NCBI GenBank assembly: GCA_964601515.1
Contig: CAZRNU010000116.1
Location: forward strand, 1 to 9,613
Length of the DNA stretch: 9,613 nucleotides
From: PWND01 sp964601515
GTDB taxonomy: Bacteria > Bacteroidota > Bacteroidia > Bacteroidales > UBA7960
Reading direction: 5' to 3'
Of the stretch, positions 1-6,083 are shown one piece after another. The number at the start of each line of letters is the position of its first letter. The first letter of the stretch is position 1. Made by a program: the position numbers and the translations under genes. The notes below the pieces were generated by a model, which searched no databases, was not told the DNA's origin, and saw nothing but the letters and a program-made list of their open reading frames with translations.

Positions 1-318
1 GATATAATTAATTATTGCGGCAAATGTACCTACTTTGCTGTAATCACGGATATATGATACATTTCCATAGTGAATATCAGAAACATGATCAGTAAAATTA
101 ATACTCACATGATTATGCATAATGGAGTCAAGCTGAGAAGAAAATAACAAAGCCATTCCGGGGTCTAATTCCAAATCAGGAGATGCTAAACCACCAAGAG
201 AGGCTACTTTGGCAGTTGGAGGAAGGCTAAGAAATTCAAAAACCCTTCCTGATTGCTGTGCGTTCGAATTACCCGACGAAAGAATTAGAACAAAAAGTAC
301 AAAAGAAATATATTTCAC
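1..318 (-). CDS. porQ: Type IX secretion system protein PorQ, N-terminal part (cut by window edge)
   Basis: This is the first ~106 codons of a leftward gene whose 3' part lies outside the window. The product begins with a signal-peptide-like stretch (MKYISFVLFVLILSSG, then NSNAQQ, a likely cleavage region). It continues with FEFLSLPPTAKVASLGG and, around residues 80-106, DIHYGNVSYIRDYSKVGTFA. The opening 'FxFLxLPxxAxxAxLGG' and the later 'GxVxYxRxxxKxGTFAAxxxYI' are the pattern I recall for PorQ, a predicted outer-membrane beta-barrel protein linked to type IX secretion and gliding in Bacteroidota. The start is taken as GTG at 318, which puts the Lys and hydrophobic core directly at the N-terminus. 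A TTG at 333 is the only other alternative start, as an in-frame stop lies just before it. It follows coaE by 48 bp on the same strand, with no clear promoter or terminator between, so it is probably cotranscribed. Recognition rests on sequence resemblance only. Confidence 0.72.
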   Translation of the reverse strand, partial: MKYISFVLFVLILSSGNSNAQQSGRVFEFLSLPPTAKVASLGGLASPDLELDPGMALLFSSQLDSIMHNHVSINFTDHVSDIHYGNVSYIRDYSKVGTFAAIINYI

Positions 319-366
319 TTTAAAATCTATCAAAAATTAACTAATACTTCAACGCAAAAACCTGCA

Positions 367-951
367 TCATATTTTACAAAGCGACTCATGAATATTAAGT
401 ATCTGAGGAATCAACATACAGTTTCCTGAATTGTTTATAACAAAATCCGCCAATTTAACTTTCTCTTTCTGCAACATCTGATTTTTCAATCTATTCAAAA
501 CCTCTTCCTCTGATATATTATCTCTTTTTGCTACACGCTCTATCATTATCTTTTCATCAGCAATAACAACAATTATTTTATCAAGATCTTTTGAATAACC
601 GGACTCCAAAAGTATTGCAGCTTCCTTAACGGTATATGGGAAATGACTATTTACATTTAACCAATTATTATAATTTTCAATTACAACCGGATGAATAGTA
701 TTATTAAGTTTTTCAAGTAATTGCCTGTCTTTAAACACCTTAGACGCAATCCTAGCTCTGTTGGGTTTTCCATCAGCATCAATTACATCTTCGCCCAAAA
801 ACTCGATTATTTTACTTATAACAACGTGTGAATTTAAAACTTTTTTAGCCTCCTCATCTGCATAAAACACGGGAACTCCTAGTATTTCAAAAACTTTACA
901 TACTGTAGTTTTTCCGCTTCCAATATTTCCTGTTAGTCCTACTTTCAGCAT
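367..951 (-). CDS. coaE: Dephospho-CoA kinase
   Basis: CoaE phosphorylates the 3'-hydroxyl of dephospho-CoA with ATP, the last step of coenzyme A synthesis, in the cytoplasm. The 194-residue length is usual for the family (~200). Visible motifs are the P-loop GNIGSGKT at residues 8-15, an Asp in FYADEEAKK (D32, the conserved substrate/catalytic-region acid), LNNTIHP at 82-88 (family LxxIxHP), LLESGY at 114-119, the lid-region ERVAKRD at 138-144 and the C-terminal ADFVINNSG at 168-176. The ATG overlaps the stop of the upstream ybbR gene by one base (TAATG read on the minus strand), which suggests translational coupling. The porQ-like gene follows 48 bp downstream. Nothing appears missing or truncated. 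Confidence 0.96.
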   Translation of the reverse strand: MLKVGLTGNIGSGKTTVCKVFEILGVPVFYADEEAKKVLNSHVVISKIIEFLGEDVIDADGKPNRARIASKVFKDRQLLEKLNNTIHPVVIENYNNWLNVNSHFPYTVKEAAILLESGYSKDLDKIIVVIADEKIMIERVAKRDNISEEEVLNRLKNQMLQKEKVKLADFVINNSGNCMLIPQILNIHESLCKI

Positions 952-1967
952 TACTTCAAAATTAAATAATCAACCTTCTCAGGAGTAATTGAATTCAAAA
1001 ATATATTTTCCGGTTGTTTTATTAATGAAACTGACAGTCTGGGTGTTTTGGGATAAGGTAAAAAATCATTGCAATCCACTGCCACAACAAACATATCCGG
1101 GGTAATGCTATTATAATCCTTAAGTGCGACAACAACATTTACAGAAACCTTTGCAGGCAAAAGTCTAAGTTCAGGAAAATCTGCAATTTCAAAAATTTCC
1201 CCATTACATACAACCACGATATCTACATCAAAACTTTTCTCGGTATATTTTTCCACGGCAATAGCAACATTCACAGATTTAGGGAAAATTTCAAATCTAC
1301 CAATATCTGCGTCCAAAATTAGTGGAAGATTAAGTATAGCGTTTTTTTCAAGTCCTTTAATACTTTTTGTATCGGCTATTGCATTATCAACTTTCATCGC
1401 ATCACTTTCAAGCAATCTTACAAATACTGAGTCGGGCTCTATAATCAAATCTCCGTATAATTTAAATCCGGGGCTGTATTCTACTTTTGACTTATCAAAA
1501 AACACAGGCACCTTTTTTTCTACTGCTTTTTTAGCAGAAAAGAACAAAGTATCAGGCCATATCGACACAACTTCAAGGTTATTTGAAGCATCTGAAAATA
1601 AAAGCTGCTCTATTCTTTGAGAAGTAATATAGAAACGTGTTTCACCCGACTTTCTAATTCTTAAAAATTGAGAGAAATCTATTTTAATCTCATCTGATGT
1701 AGTGTACATTCCTGAGAATAGGAACTTCACTCCGGTAGTACGATATTTTACCTGCAATTCAGCCTTGCCGATAGGTGAAATAAAATAGTCATTTGAAATA
1801 TTTGTTATTTTTACATTATAATTGTATTGAATAAGATTTTGTCTGGAAAGCTTTATGAATAACCAAAACAAAAAAGAACACATAAGGCAGATAATAAAAA
1901 CTGACAATGCTCTCTTTCCGTCTTTGCTTTTTATTGAATTAAAAAGTTTTTTTAATCTTATCTTCAT
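951..1967 (-). CDS. YbbR-like domain protein (membrane-anchored)
   Basis: A 338-residue protein with a basic N-terminus, one membrane segment at about residues 20-40 (ALSVFIICLMCSFLFWLFIKL) and a long beta-rich extracytoplasmic part. Repeated units such as 'KKVPVFFDKSKVEYSPGFKLYG...IEPDSVFVRL' (about 150-185) have the character of YbbR domains. In Firmicutes the YbbR protein CdaR regulates the c-di-AMP synthase CdaA. No cdaA-like gene is in this window, so that role is not supported here. The position between yajC and coaE is, to my knowledge, a common arrangement in Bacteroidota, where these proteins are annotated only as YbbR-like. Start: ATG at 1967, 15 nt after the yajC-side hairpin. Its stop overlaps the coaE start. 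The exact function is unknown. Confidence 0.82.
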   Translation of the reverse strand: MKIRLKKLFNSIKSKDGKRALSVFIICLMCSFLFWLFIKLSRQNLIQYNYNVKITNISNDYFISPIGKAELQVKYRTTGVKFLFSGMYTTSDEIKIDFSQFLRIRKSGETRFYITSQRIEQLLFSDASNNLEVVSIWPDTLFFSAKKAVEKKVPVFFDKSKVEYSPGFKLYGDLIIEPDSVFVRLLESDAMKVDNAIADTKSIKGLEKNAILNLPLILDADIGRFEIFPKSVNVAIAVEKYTEKSFDVDIVVVCNGEIFEIADFPELRLLPAKVSVNVVVALKDYNSITPDMFVVAVDCNDFLPYPKTPRLSVSLIKQPENIFLNSITPEKVDYLILK

Positions 1968-1982
1968 ATTCTTAGAATAAAA

Positions 1983-2011
1983 TATGGCAATGATTAAAAA
2001 TCATTGCCATA
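1983..2011 (-). terminator. Hairpin between yajC and ybbR, terminator-like
   Basis: A perfect 12-bp inverted repeat (TATGGCAATGAT, 1983-1994, and ATCATTGCCATA, 2000-2011) encloses a 5-nt loop. In the leftward transcript it is followed by TTTTATTCT, a modest U-rich run. It lies 62 bp after the yajC stop, and its end is only 15 nt before the ybbR ATG. It could end most yajC transcripts or act as a readthrough attenuator or processing hairpin for ybbR-coaE. The stem is AT-rich (4 G/C pairs in 12), so termination strength is uncertain. Confidence 0.6.
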
Positions 2012-2073
2012 AAATTAGTGAAAAATTGTTTGCCCAATTCTGACTTTCAATTATTTCAAGAAACGATATGCAA

Positions 2074-2406
2074 TTATTCTTTTGCAAGATTTTCAGAAAC
2101 ACCTTCCATAGCCACGGCAGATTTTTCAATTCTTAGTTTATTGCCGCCTTCTACTTCAATTGTAAAAGTACGTTCCTGAACTTCAATAATTTTGCCGTGA
2201 ATTCCACCAATAGTTATAATTCTATCACCTTTTTTTATGTTTTCGCGAAACTTCTTTAGATCTTTTGATTTCTTCATATTCGGACGAATGAAGAAAAGAT
2301 AAAACACAAGAATGATAAGAACCAAAGGCAGATAATTCATTAGGCTACTACCTTCGCCGCCTTCAGTAGGTGGAGCAAGCAATAAAATGTTTGTTAGAAT
2401 GTTCAT
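2074..2406 (-). CDS. yajC: Preprotein translocase subunit YajC
   Basis: YajC is a small inner-membrane partner of SecDF that associates with the SecYEG translocon. This 110-residue protein has a single membrane segment at about residues 24-40 (NYLPLVLIILVFYLFFI), directly followed by the family signature RPNMKKSK (41-48). The cytoplasmic domain has IKKGDRIITIGGIHGKI (57-73, family GDxVxTxGGxxGxI), and near the C-terminus KLRIEKSAVA. Length and layout match the family well. A Gly/Glu/Pro-rich stretch (PPTEGGEGSS, 12-21) precedes the membrane helix. It sits between nusB (102 bp upstream) and ybbR, with its own promoter-like element upstream and a hairpin after it, so it may form a partly independent transcript. 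Confidence 0.95.
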   Translation of the reverse strand: MNILTNILLLAPPTEGGEGSSLMNYLPLVLIILVFYLFFIRPNMKKSKDLKKFRENIKKGDRIITIGGIHGKIIEVQERTFTIEVEGGNKLRIEKSAVAMEGVSENLAKE

Positions 2407-2458
2407 TGTTTAAAATTTAAATTATTATTGATTAAAAAAATTCACTTTAAAAACGCAG

Positions 2459-2495
2459 CAAAAATAAATCTATTTCAGGAAATAAAAACAATCAA
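2459..2495 (-). promoter_or_regulatory. Candidate yajC promoter
   Basis: On the minus strand TATTTTTG (2466-2459) matches the Bacteroidota -7 consensus TAnnTTTG. TTG trinucleotides at 2491-2489 and 2495-2493 lie about 22-26 nt upstream and could serve as the -33 element. The predicted start would be near 2454, giving a leader of about 48 nt before the yajC ATG. The region is very AT-rich, so chance matches are possible. Confidence 0.4.
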
Positions 2496-2508
2496 TTATT
2501 AATTCGCT

Positions 2509-3441
2509 TTATTTAACTAATTTATTTATCTTTTTTGTTTCATAAAACTCCTCAACAAGCTTATCCAAAACTCCGTTTACAAATACTTTACTCTTCGGTG
2601 TGCTGTACATTTTCGACAGCTCAATATATTCATTTAAAGTAACTTTCACAGGAATTTCAGGAAATTTAAGAATTTCCGTTATGGCCATTTTCATAATTAA
2701 AATATCCATAAGTGCTATCCTTTCTATCTCCCAATTTTGAGTTCTTTTAGAAATCATTGGTGAAATTTCATCTGAACTGAGAATAGTTTTTCTGAAAAGT
2801 TCAATTGCAAAAATCTTATCATCAGGATCCTTATACAAATTCATCAGTTCAAACTCTGAGTTTTGTTTCTCAGAAAACCCTTTTAAAGTTTTAACAAGCA
2901 TTTTATTCACCATTTCCCAATCATCCAGCCAATAAATACTTGATTCTTCATAATAAGAATGCAGTAACTCAAAATTGCATATCTCATCCAATAGAATATT
3001 AATAACAAAATCTACATCAGCATCAACGTCAAAGCTTTCTTTAGCCATATATTTCGCAAAATGTTTGCTATGGGCAATTTGCTGATACAACTTTCTAATC
3101 ATTTCATGATGTTCGTTCCATGAAATTTTCTTGTCATTAGCAATCTTTCTAACAGAGCTATTATCTCTTATTTCGCGTAAGAGTTTATTGTTAATGAATT
3201 TTGTATTGGGATTGAGGTCTTCCGGTGTTGGAAGTTTTTTATTCTTTTTATCTTCTATAATAAGCTCTGCAATATGCAGTAATTCACTTAGCAACAATAT
3301 CTGGTAAATATAAAGATCGTATATCTTTTCTATTCCATGAAGCAATTCCTTTTCACCCTTGGCCAGGTCATTTCCTCCGGCCTGAAAAAAAGCATAAAGA
3401 CTTTGTAAAACCTTAACGCGTAGATGCCTTCTATTTAGCAT
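2509..3441 (-). CDS. nusB: Transcription antitermination factor NusB (long Bacteroidota form)
   Basis: NusB acts with NusE (ribosomal protein S10) in rRNA transcription antitermination. The 310-residue protein is about twice the classic E. coli length (~140) but matches the long form I know from Bacteroidota. It opens with NRRHLRVKVLQSLYAFFQ (residues 3-20), the NusB first-helix signature. The core C-terminal helices are at about 207-300: WEIERIALMDILIMKMAI (237-254), then PVKVTLNEYIELSKMYSTP (264-282), and KVFVNGVLDKLVEE. Residues ~25-200 are a charged, mostly helical insertion with KKLPTPEDLNPNT at 68-80. It is the first gene of the leftward cluster and diverges from the DUF3276 gene. Start ATG at 3441, about 38 nt after a predicted transcription start. 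Confidence 0.94.
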   Translation of the reverse strand: MLNRRHLRVKVLQSLYAFFQAGGNDLAKGEKELLHGIEKIYDLYIYQILLLSELLHIAELIIEDKKNKKLPTPEDLNPNTKFINNKLLREIRDNSSVRKIANDKKISWNEHHEMIRKLYQQIAHSKHFAKYMAKESFDVDADVDFVINILLDEICNFELLHSYYEESSIYWLDDWEMVNKMLVKTLKGFSEKQNSEFELMNLYKDPDDKIFAIELFRKTILSSDEISPMISKRTQNWEIERIALMDILIMKMAITEILKFPEIPVKVTLNEYIELSKMYSTPKSKVFVNGVLDKLVEEFYETKKINKLVK

Positions 3442-3483
3442 ATGATAAAATATTTCCTAAGAACGACTTAAAATAAAACAGTG

Positions 3484-3509
3484 CAAAAGTAATGTATTTT
3501 GTTTAACAA
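3484..3509 (-). promoter_or_regulatory. Candidate nusB promoter
   Basis: On the minus strand TACTTTTG (3491-3484) fits TAnnTTTG. It is embedded in CATTACTTTTGCA, a 13-base word that also occurs at the candidate promoter of the last gene (9333-9345). A TTG at 3509-3507 is 15 nt upstream, shorter than the usual ~19-20, so the -33 part is weak. The predicted transcription start near 3479 leaves a leader of roughly 38 nt. Confidence 0.5.
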
Positions 3510-3643
3510 TAGTAGAAAAGATTGAATTGGAATAAGCTTCACCGTCATAAGTAATTAATCCGGAGTAATAAATCATAACACTCAATTAGTCAATGTTTTC
3601 CAAAGAATTATGCAATAAAAAGTAATTTTTTTGCACATATTTA

Positions 3644-3672
3644 TTGAAAATTAAATGTGTTTTATAATTTTG
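3644..3672 (+). promoter_or_regulatory. Candidate promoter of the DUF3276 gene
   Basis: TAATTTTG at 3665-3672 is an exact TAnnTTTG -7 element, and TTG at 3644-3646 lies 18 nt upstream, close to the spacing of Bacteroidota -33/-7 promoters. This is the best-formed promoter in the window. Transcription would start near 3677, giving a leader of about 87 nt that includes the terminator-like inverted repeat at 3703-3747. Confidence 0.6.
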
Positions 3673-3702
3673 TATGGTGTAAGTAATTTGAAGATTGGTA
3701 AC

Positions 3703-3747
3703 TAAAAACACCTGAAACCCAAAAATAATTTATTTCAGATGTTTTTA
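3703..3747 (+). terminator. Terminator-like inverted repeat in the DUF3276 leader (possible attenuator)
   Basis: The arms TAAAAACACCTGAAA (3703-3717) and TTTCAGATGTTTTTA (3733-3747) pair at 14 of 15 positions around a 15-nt loop. In the rightward RNA the only defect is a C-A mismatch; in leftward RNA it would be a G-U pair. The A-rich 5' arm and T-rich 3' arm are typical of an intrinsic, possibly bidirectional, terminator. It lies between the predicted transcription start and the start codon at 3764, so it could end a ~70-nt leader RNA or reduce expression of the gene. No leader peptide longer than two codons was seen in the ATG frame at 3674. Confidence 0.5.
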
Positions 3748-3763
3748 AAAAAAAGAAAAGAAC

Positions 3764-4120
3764 ATGGATGATTTGACAAGCAGCAGCCAACAGGGCGATT
3801 TGTTTTCCAAGGCAGTCAGGGCAGGAAAAAGAACTTATTTTTTTGATGTTAAAGCGACTAAATCAGAAGAGGAATACCTGACAATTACCGAAAGTAAAAA
3901 GCGCTTTAATCAGCAAACAGGTAATTTTTTCTATGAAAAACACAAACTTTTTCTTTATCGTGAAGATTTTGAAAAATTCCAGGAAGCACTTCAGGAAACA
4001 TTTAATTACATCATAGAACGGAATCCTGAGCCACCACAAAGAAGATCAAGAGATTATAACGACATTGAGTTTGAGGATCTTGATGATAAGAGTGCAAACG
4101 ACCGTGAAACAGAAAAATAG
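3764..4120 (+). CDS. PUR family DNA/RNA-binding protein (DUF3276)
   Basis: A 118-residue protein whose core, about residues 14-85, has the conserved pattern of DUF3276: FSKAVRAGKRTYFFDVKATK (14-33), then YLTITESKKRF (38-48), then FFYEKHKLFLYREDFEKF. This family adopts a PUR-alpha-like beta-beta-beta-beta-alpha fold that binds single-stranded nucleic acid; a Borrelia relative (BpuR) is a known DNA/RNA-binding protein. The C-terminal tail (about 88-118) is charged and probably disordered (RRSRDYNDIEFEDLDDKSANDRETEK). It appears to be a monocistronic gene with its own promoter, a hairpin in its leader, and an intrinsic terminator 28 bp after the stop. The physiological target in Bacteroidota is not something the sequence shows. 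A nucleic-acid-binding product behind a structured leader makes autoregulation conceivable, but that is inference. Confidence 0.9.
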   Translation: MDDLTSSSQQGDLFSKAVRAGKRTYFFDVKATKSEEEYLTITESKKRFNQQTGNFFYEKHKLFLYREDFEKFQEALQETFNYIIERNPEPPQRRSRDYNDIEFEDLDDKSANDRETEK

Positions 4121-4148
4121 CAGTTGTTTTCTGTTTTGAAATAAAATG

Positions 4149-4175
4149 CCGGCATTGTTTAGCCGGTTTTTTTTT
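4149..4175 (+). terminator. Intrinsic terminator after the DUF3276 gene
   Basis: CCGGC (4149-4153) pairs with GCCGG (4162-4166) across an 8-nt loop and is followed directly by nine T residues (4167-4175). A G-T wobble (4148/4167) and A-T pairs can extend the stem. The GC-only stem plus T run in an AT-rich region is a textbook intrinsic terminator. It separates the DUF3276 gene from the parA operon. Confidence 0.85.
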
Positions 4176-4243
4176 CTAAAAATAAGCAAATCAACAAAAA
4201 GCATATTTTTTTTTAAAAAGACAGAATAAGAGCTTATAAATTG

Positions 4244-4251
4244 TAAATTTG
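4244..4251 (+). promoter_or_regulatory. Candidate -7 element of the parA operon promoter
   Basis: TAAATTTG at 4244-4251, followed by CA, is an exact TAnnTTTG match. No TTG is present at the expected -33 distance (about 4222-4226 reads CAGAA), so the upstream element is missing or divergent. Transcription would start near 4256, inside the left arm of the palindrome at 4253-4275, leaving a leader of about 107 nt before parA. Confidence 0.45.
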
Positions 4252-4252
4252 C

Positions 4253-4275
4253 ATTTGGCTTAAAAAAAGCCAAAT
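4253..4275. promoter_or_regulatory. Palindrome over the predicted parA transcription start
   Basis: ATTTGGCTT (4253-4261) and AAGCCAAAT (4267-4275) form a perfect 9-bp inverted repeat with a 5-A loop. It begins two bases after the candidate -7 element, so it spans the predicted +1. It lacks a following T run, so termination is unlikely. It could be an operator for a dimeric regulator or a 5'-end mRNA hairpin. It does not resemble parS. Confidence 0.45.
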
Positions 4276-4362
4276 CATTATAAACCATTGACAATCAACA
4301 AAACAAAAATTTGCTTTCTGATATCTACAATTTTATATTAAACAAAATCATAAAAGAATAAA

Positions 4363-5166
4363 ATGGGTAAAGTTATTTCTATAGCTAATCAAAAAGGCGG
4401 AGTTGGAAAAACCACTACAGCTATCAATCTTGCAGCAGGTTTAGCAGTGCTTGAACACAAGACACTGTTAATTGATGCCGACCCTCAGGCAAATGCTACA
4501 TCAGGTATAGGTTTCAATCCCAAAAACATCAAAACCAGTATTTACGAATGTATTATTGACGATGTTGAGCCTAAAGATATTCTTCTAAATACTACAACTC
4601 CAAATCTTGACCTTATACCGGCACATATTGATCTTGTTGGTGCAGAAATTGAAATGATAAATCTGCCGAACAGGGAGTATATGATGAAAAACGTTATAGA
4701 CAAAATTAAAGGAAACTATGAGTTTATTATTATAGATTGCTCACCATCTCTTGGACTAATAACAGTAAACTCATTGGTTGCCGCAGATTCAGTTATTGTT
4801 CCGGTTCAATGCGAATACTTTGCACTGGAAGGACTTGGCAAACTTTTAAATACAATAAAAATAGTTCAGAGCAGATTAAATCCTGCTTTAGAAATTGAAG
4901 GAATTCTTTTAACAATGTACGACAATAGATTAAGGCTTTCAAATCAGGTTGTTGAAGAAGTCAGAAGTCATTTTCAAGAATTAGTTTTTGACACTATAGT
5001 TCAAAGAAACACCAAGCTAGGTGAGGCTCCGTCTTTTGGGGAAACTATTATTATGCACGACATACAGAGTAAAGGGGCAGTAAATTATCTTAATTTGGCA
5101 AGGGAAATTTTGCAAAAGAATAATTTAACCAAACTCAACGAATCAGAAAAAACTATTGACATATAA
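4363..5166 (+). CDS. parA: Chromosome-partitioning ATPase ParA (Soj-type)
   Basis: ParA is a nucleoid-binding, ATP-dependent switch protein that moves ParB-parS complexes during chromosome segregation. The 267-residue protein has the deviant Walker A motif KGGVGKTT (residues 11-18, with the signature Lys K11), DADPQAN at 38-44 (switch I / A' region), and the Walker B strand FIIIDCSPSLG with D125 (121-131). The start directly before the Walker strand (MGKVISIANQ) and the absence of an N-terminal helix-turn-helix place it with chromosomal Soj-like ParA rather than plasmid P1-type ParA. Only 2 bp separate it from parB, so they are surely cotranscribed. The start codon has no obvious Shine-Dalgarno, as is usual in this phylum. 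No parS site is visible in the window. Confidence 0.96.
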   Translation: MGKVISIANQKGGVGKTTTAINLAAGLAVLEHKTLLIDADPQANATSGIGFNPKNIKTSIYECIIDDVEPKDILLNTTTPNLDLIPAHIDLVGAEIEMINLPNREYMMKNVIDKIKGNYEFIIIDCSPSLGLITVNSLVAADSVIVPVQCEYFALEGLGKLLNTIKIVQSRLNPALEIEGILLTMYDNRLRLSNQVVEEVRSHFQELVFDTIVQRNTKLGEAPSFGETIIMHDIQSKGAVNYLNLAREILQKNNLTKLNESEKTIDI

Positions 5167-5168
5167 CA

Positions 5169-6083
5169 ATGAACGCTAAAAAAAGAGCATTAGGAAAAGG
5201 GCTAAGTGCGCTCCTTGACAATTCAGAAACGGAAGTTCAGCAAAAACATAATTTCGAAAAAGAAATTCTACCTGTTGGAGCAATTGCTAATATTACAATT
5301 GATTCTGTTGAAGTAAATCCTTTTCAACCCAGAAAACAATTCGACGAAGACGCACTGCAAGAGCTTGCAGCTTCAATAAAAGAACAGGGAATTATTCAGC
5401 CAATTACTGTTAGAAAAACTGACCATAATACATTCCAGATTATTTCAGGGGAAAGAAGATTCAGAGCTGCTACATTGGCAGGACTTTCTGTTGTTCCTGC
5501 TTATATTCGCTCTGCCACAGACCAGAATATGCTGGAGATGGCAATTGTTGAGAATATCCAAAGGGAAAGCCTAAATCCAATCGAAATCGCGATGGGCTAC
5601 CAGCAATTAATTGATGACTGTAAGCTTACTCAAGAAGTTCTTAGCGAAAGGCTAGGAAAACCGAGATCATCAATTGCAAACTATTTGAGATTATTAAAGC
5701 TACCCGGCGAAATTCAAATTGGGCTTAGCCAAGACCAAATATCTATGGGACATGCAAAAGCTCTTTTAGGTGTAAGCGATGTCTCAACCCAAGTTGATAT
5801 TTTCCATGATGTTGTTGCTCAAGGTCTTTCTGTTAGAGAAGTAGAAGAAATTGTTCAGAATATTGGGAAAGAAGATGAGATAGAGATAGACACTAAAGCT
5901 GATAAGAAGAAAAAACCATCAATTAGCATTGAAAAGTTTAAAGAAATTCAAAAAAGTCTAGCAACTATTTACGGCACAAATGTTCAGATCAAAGCTAAAT
6001 CAGAAAATAAAGGCAATATTGTAATTCAGTTTAAATCTTCTGAAGAGCTTGATAGGATTATTAACCTTGTCAGTAAAAAATGA
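5169..6083 (+). CDS. parB: Chromosome-partitioning protein ParB (Spo0J-like CTPase)
   Basis: ParB binds parS, loads onto DNA as a CTP-dependent clamp and stimulates ParA. The 304-residue protein carries the expected parts in order: an N-terminal ParA-activating segment KKRALGKGLSALL (residues 4-16, basic), NPFQPRKQFDE (50-60), the CTP-binding boxes GERRFRAA (94-101) and ENIQRE (128-133), and a helix-turn-helix at about 154-178 (TQEVLSERLGKPRSSIANYLRLL). A charged linker (about 228-248) leads to a C-terminal dimerisation domain (about 250-304). It is complete and of normal length. Its last four bases overlap the next gene (ATGA), implying coupled translation with the DUF5683 product. Confidence 0.97.
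   Translation: MNAKKRALGKGLSALLDNSETEVQQKHNFEKEILPVGAIANITIDSVEVNPFQPRKQFDEDALQELAASIKEQGIIQPITVRKTDHNTFQIISGERRFRAATLAGLSVVPAYIRSATDQNMLEMAIVENIQRESLNPIEIAMGYQQLIDDCKLTQEVLSERLGKPRSSIANYLRLLKLPGEIQIGLSQDQISMGHAKALLGVSDVSTQVDIFHDVVAQGLSVREVEEIVQNIGKEDEIEIDTKADKKKKPSISIEKFKEIQKSLATIYGTNVQIKAKSENKGNIVIQFKSSEELDRIINLVSKK

Larger units (their letters stand above)
3442..3763. other. Divergent intergenic region with promoters and repeated AAGTAATT word
   Basis: This 322-bp AT-rich stretch lies between the divergent nusB and DUF3276 genes. It contains the two candidate promoters and the leader hairpin listed separately. The 8-mer AAGTAATT occurs at 3549-3556, 3620-3627 and 3681-3688, and AAGTAATG occurs at 3487-3494 (the reverse complement of the nusB -7 region). 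I see no open reading frame of note, tRNA or parS-like site in it. The stretch 3510-3610 holds nothing else I can name. Confidence 0.5.

Noticed and set aside
3703..3747. Inverted repeat as a terminator for nusB or the end of a mobile element
   Set aside because: nusB is transcribed away from it, and no transposase or target-site duplication is nearby; its position downstream of a rightward promoter fits a leader element better.
4046..4294. 82-codon minus-strand open frame over the DUF3276 3' end and its terminator
   Set aside because: It runs through the strong intrinsic terminator (T run read as a Lys/Asn-rich stretch) and the parA promoter, has no family resemblance, and is explained by AT-rich non-coding DNA.
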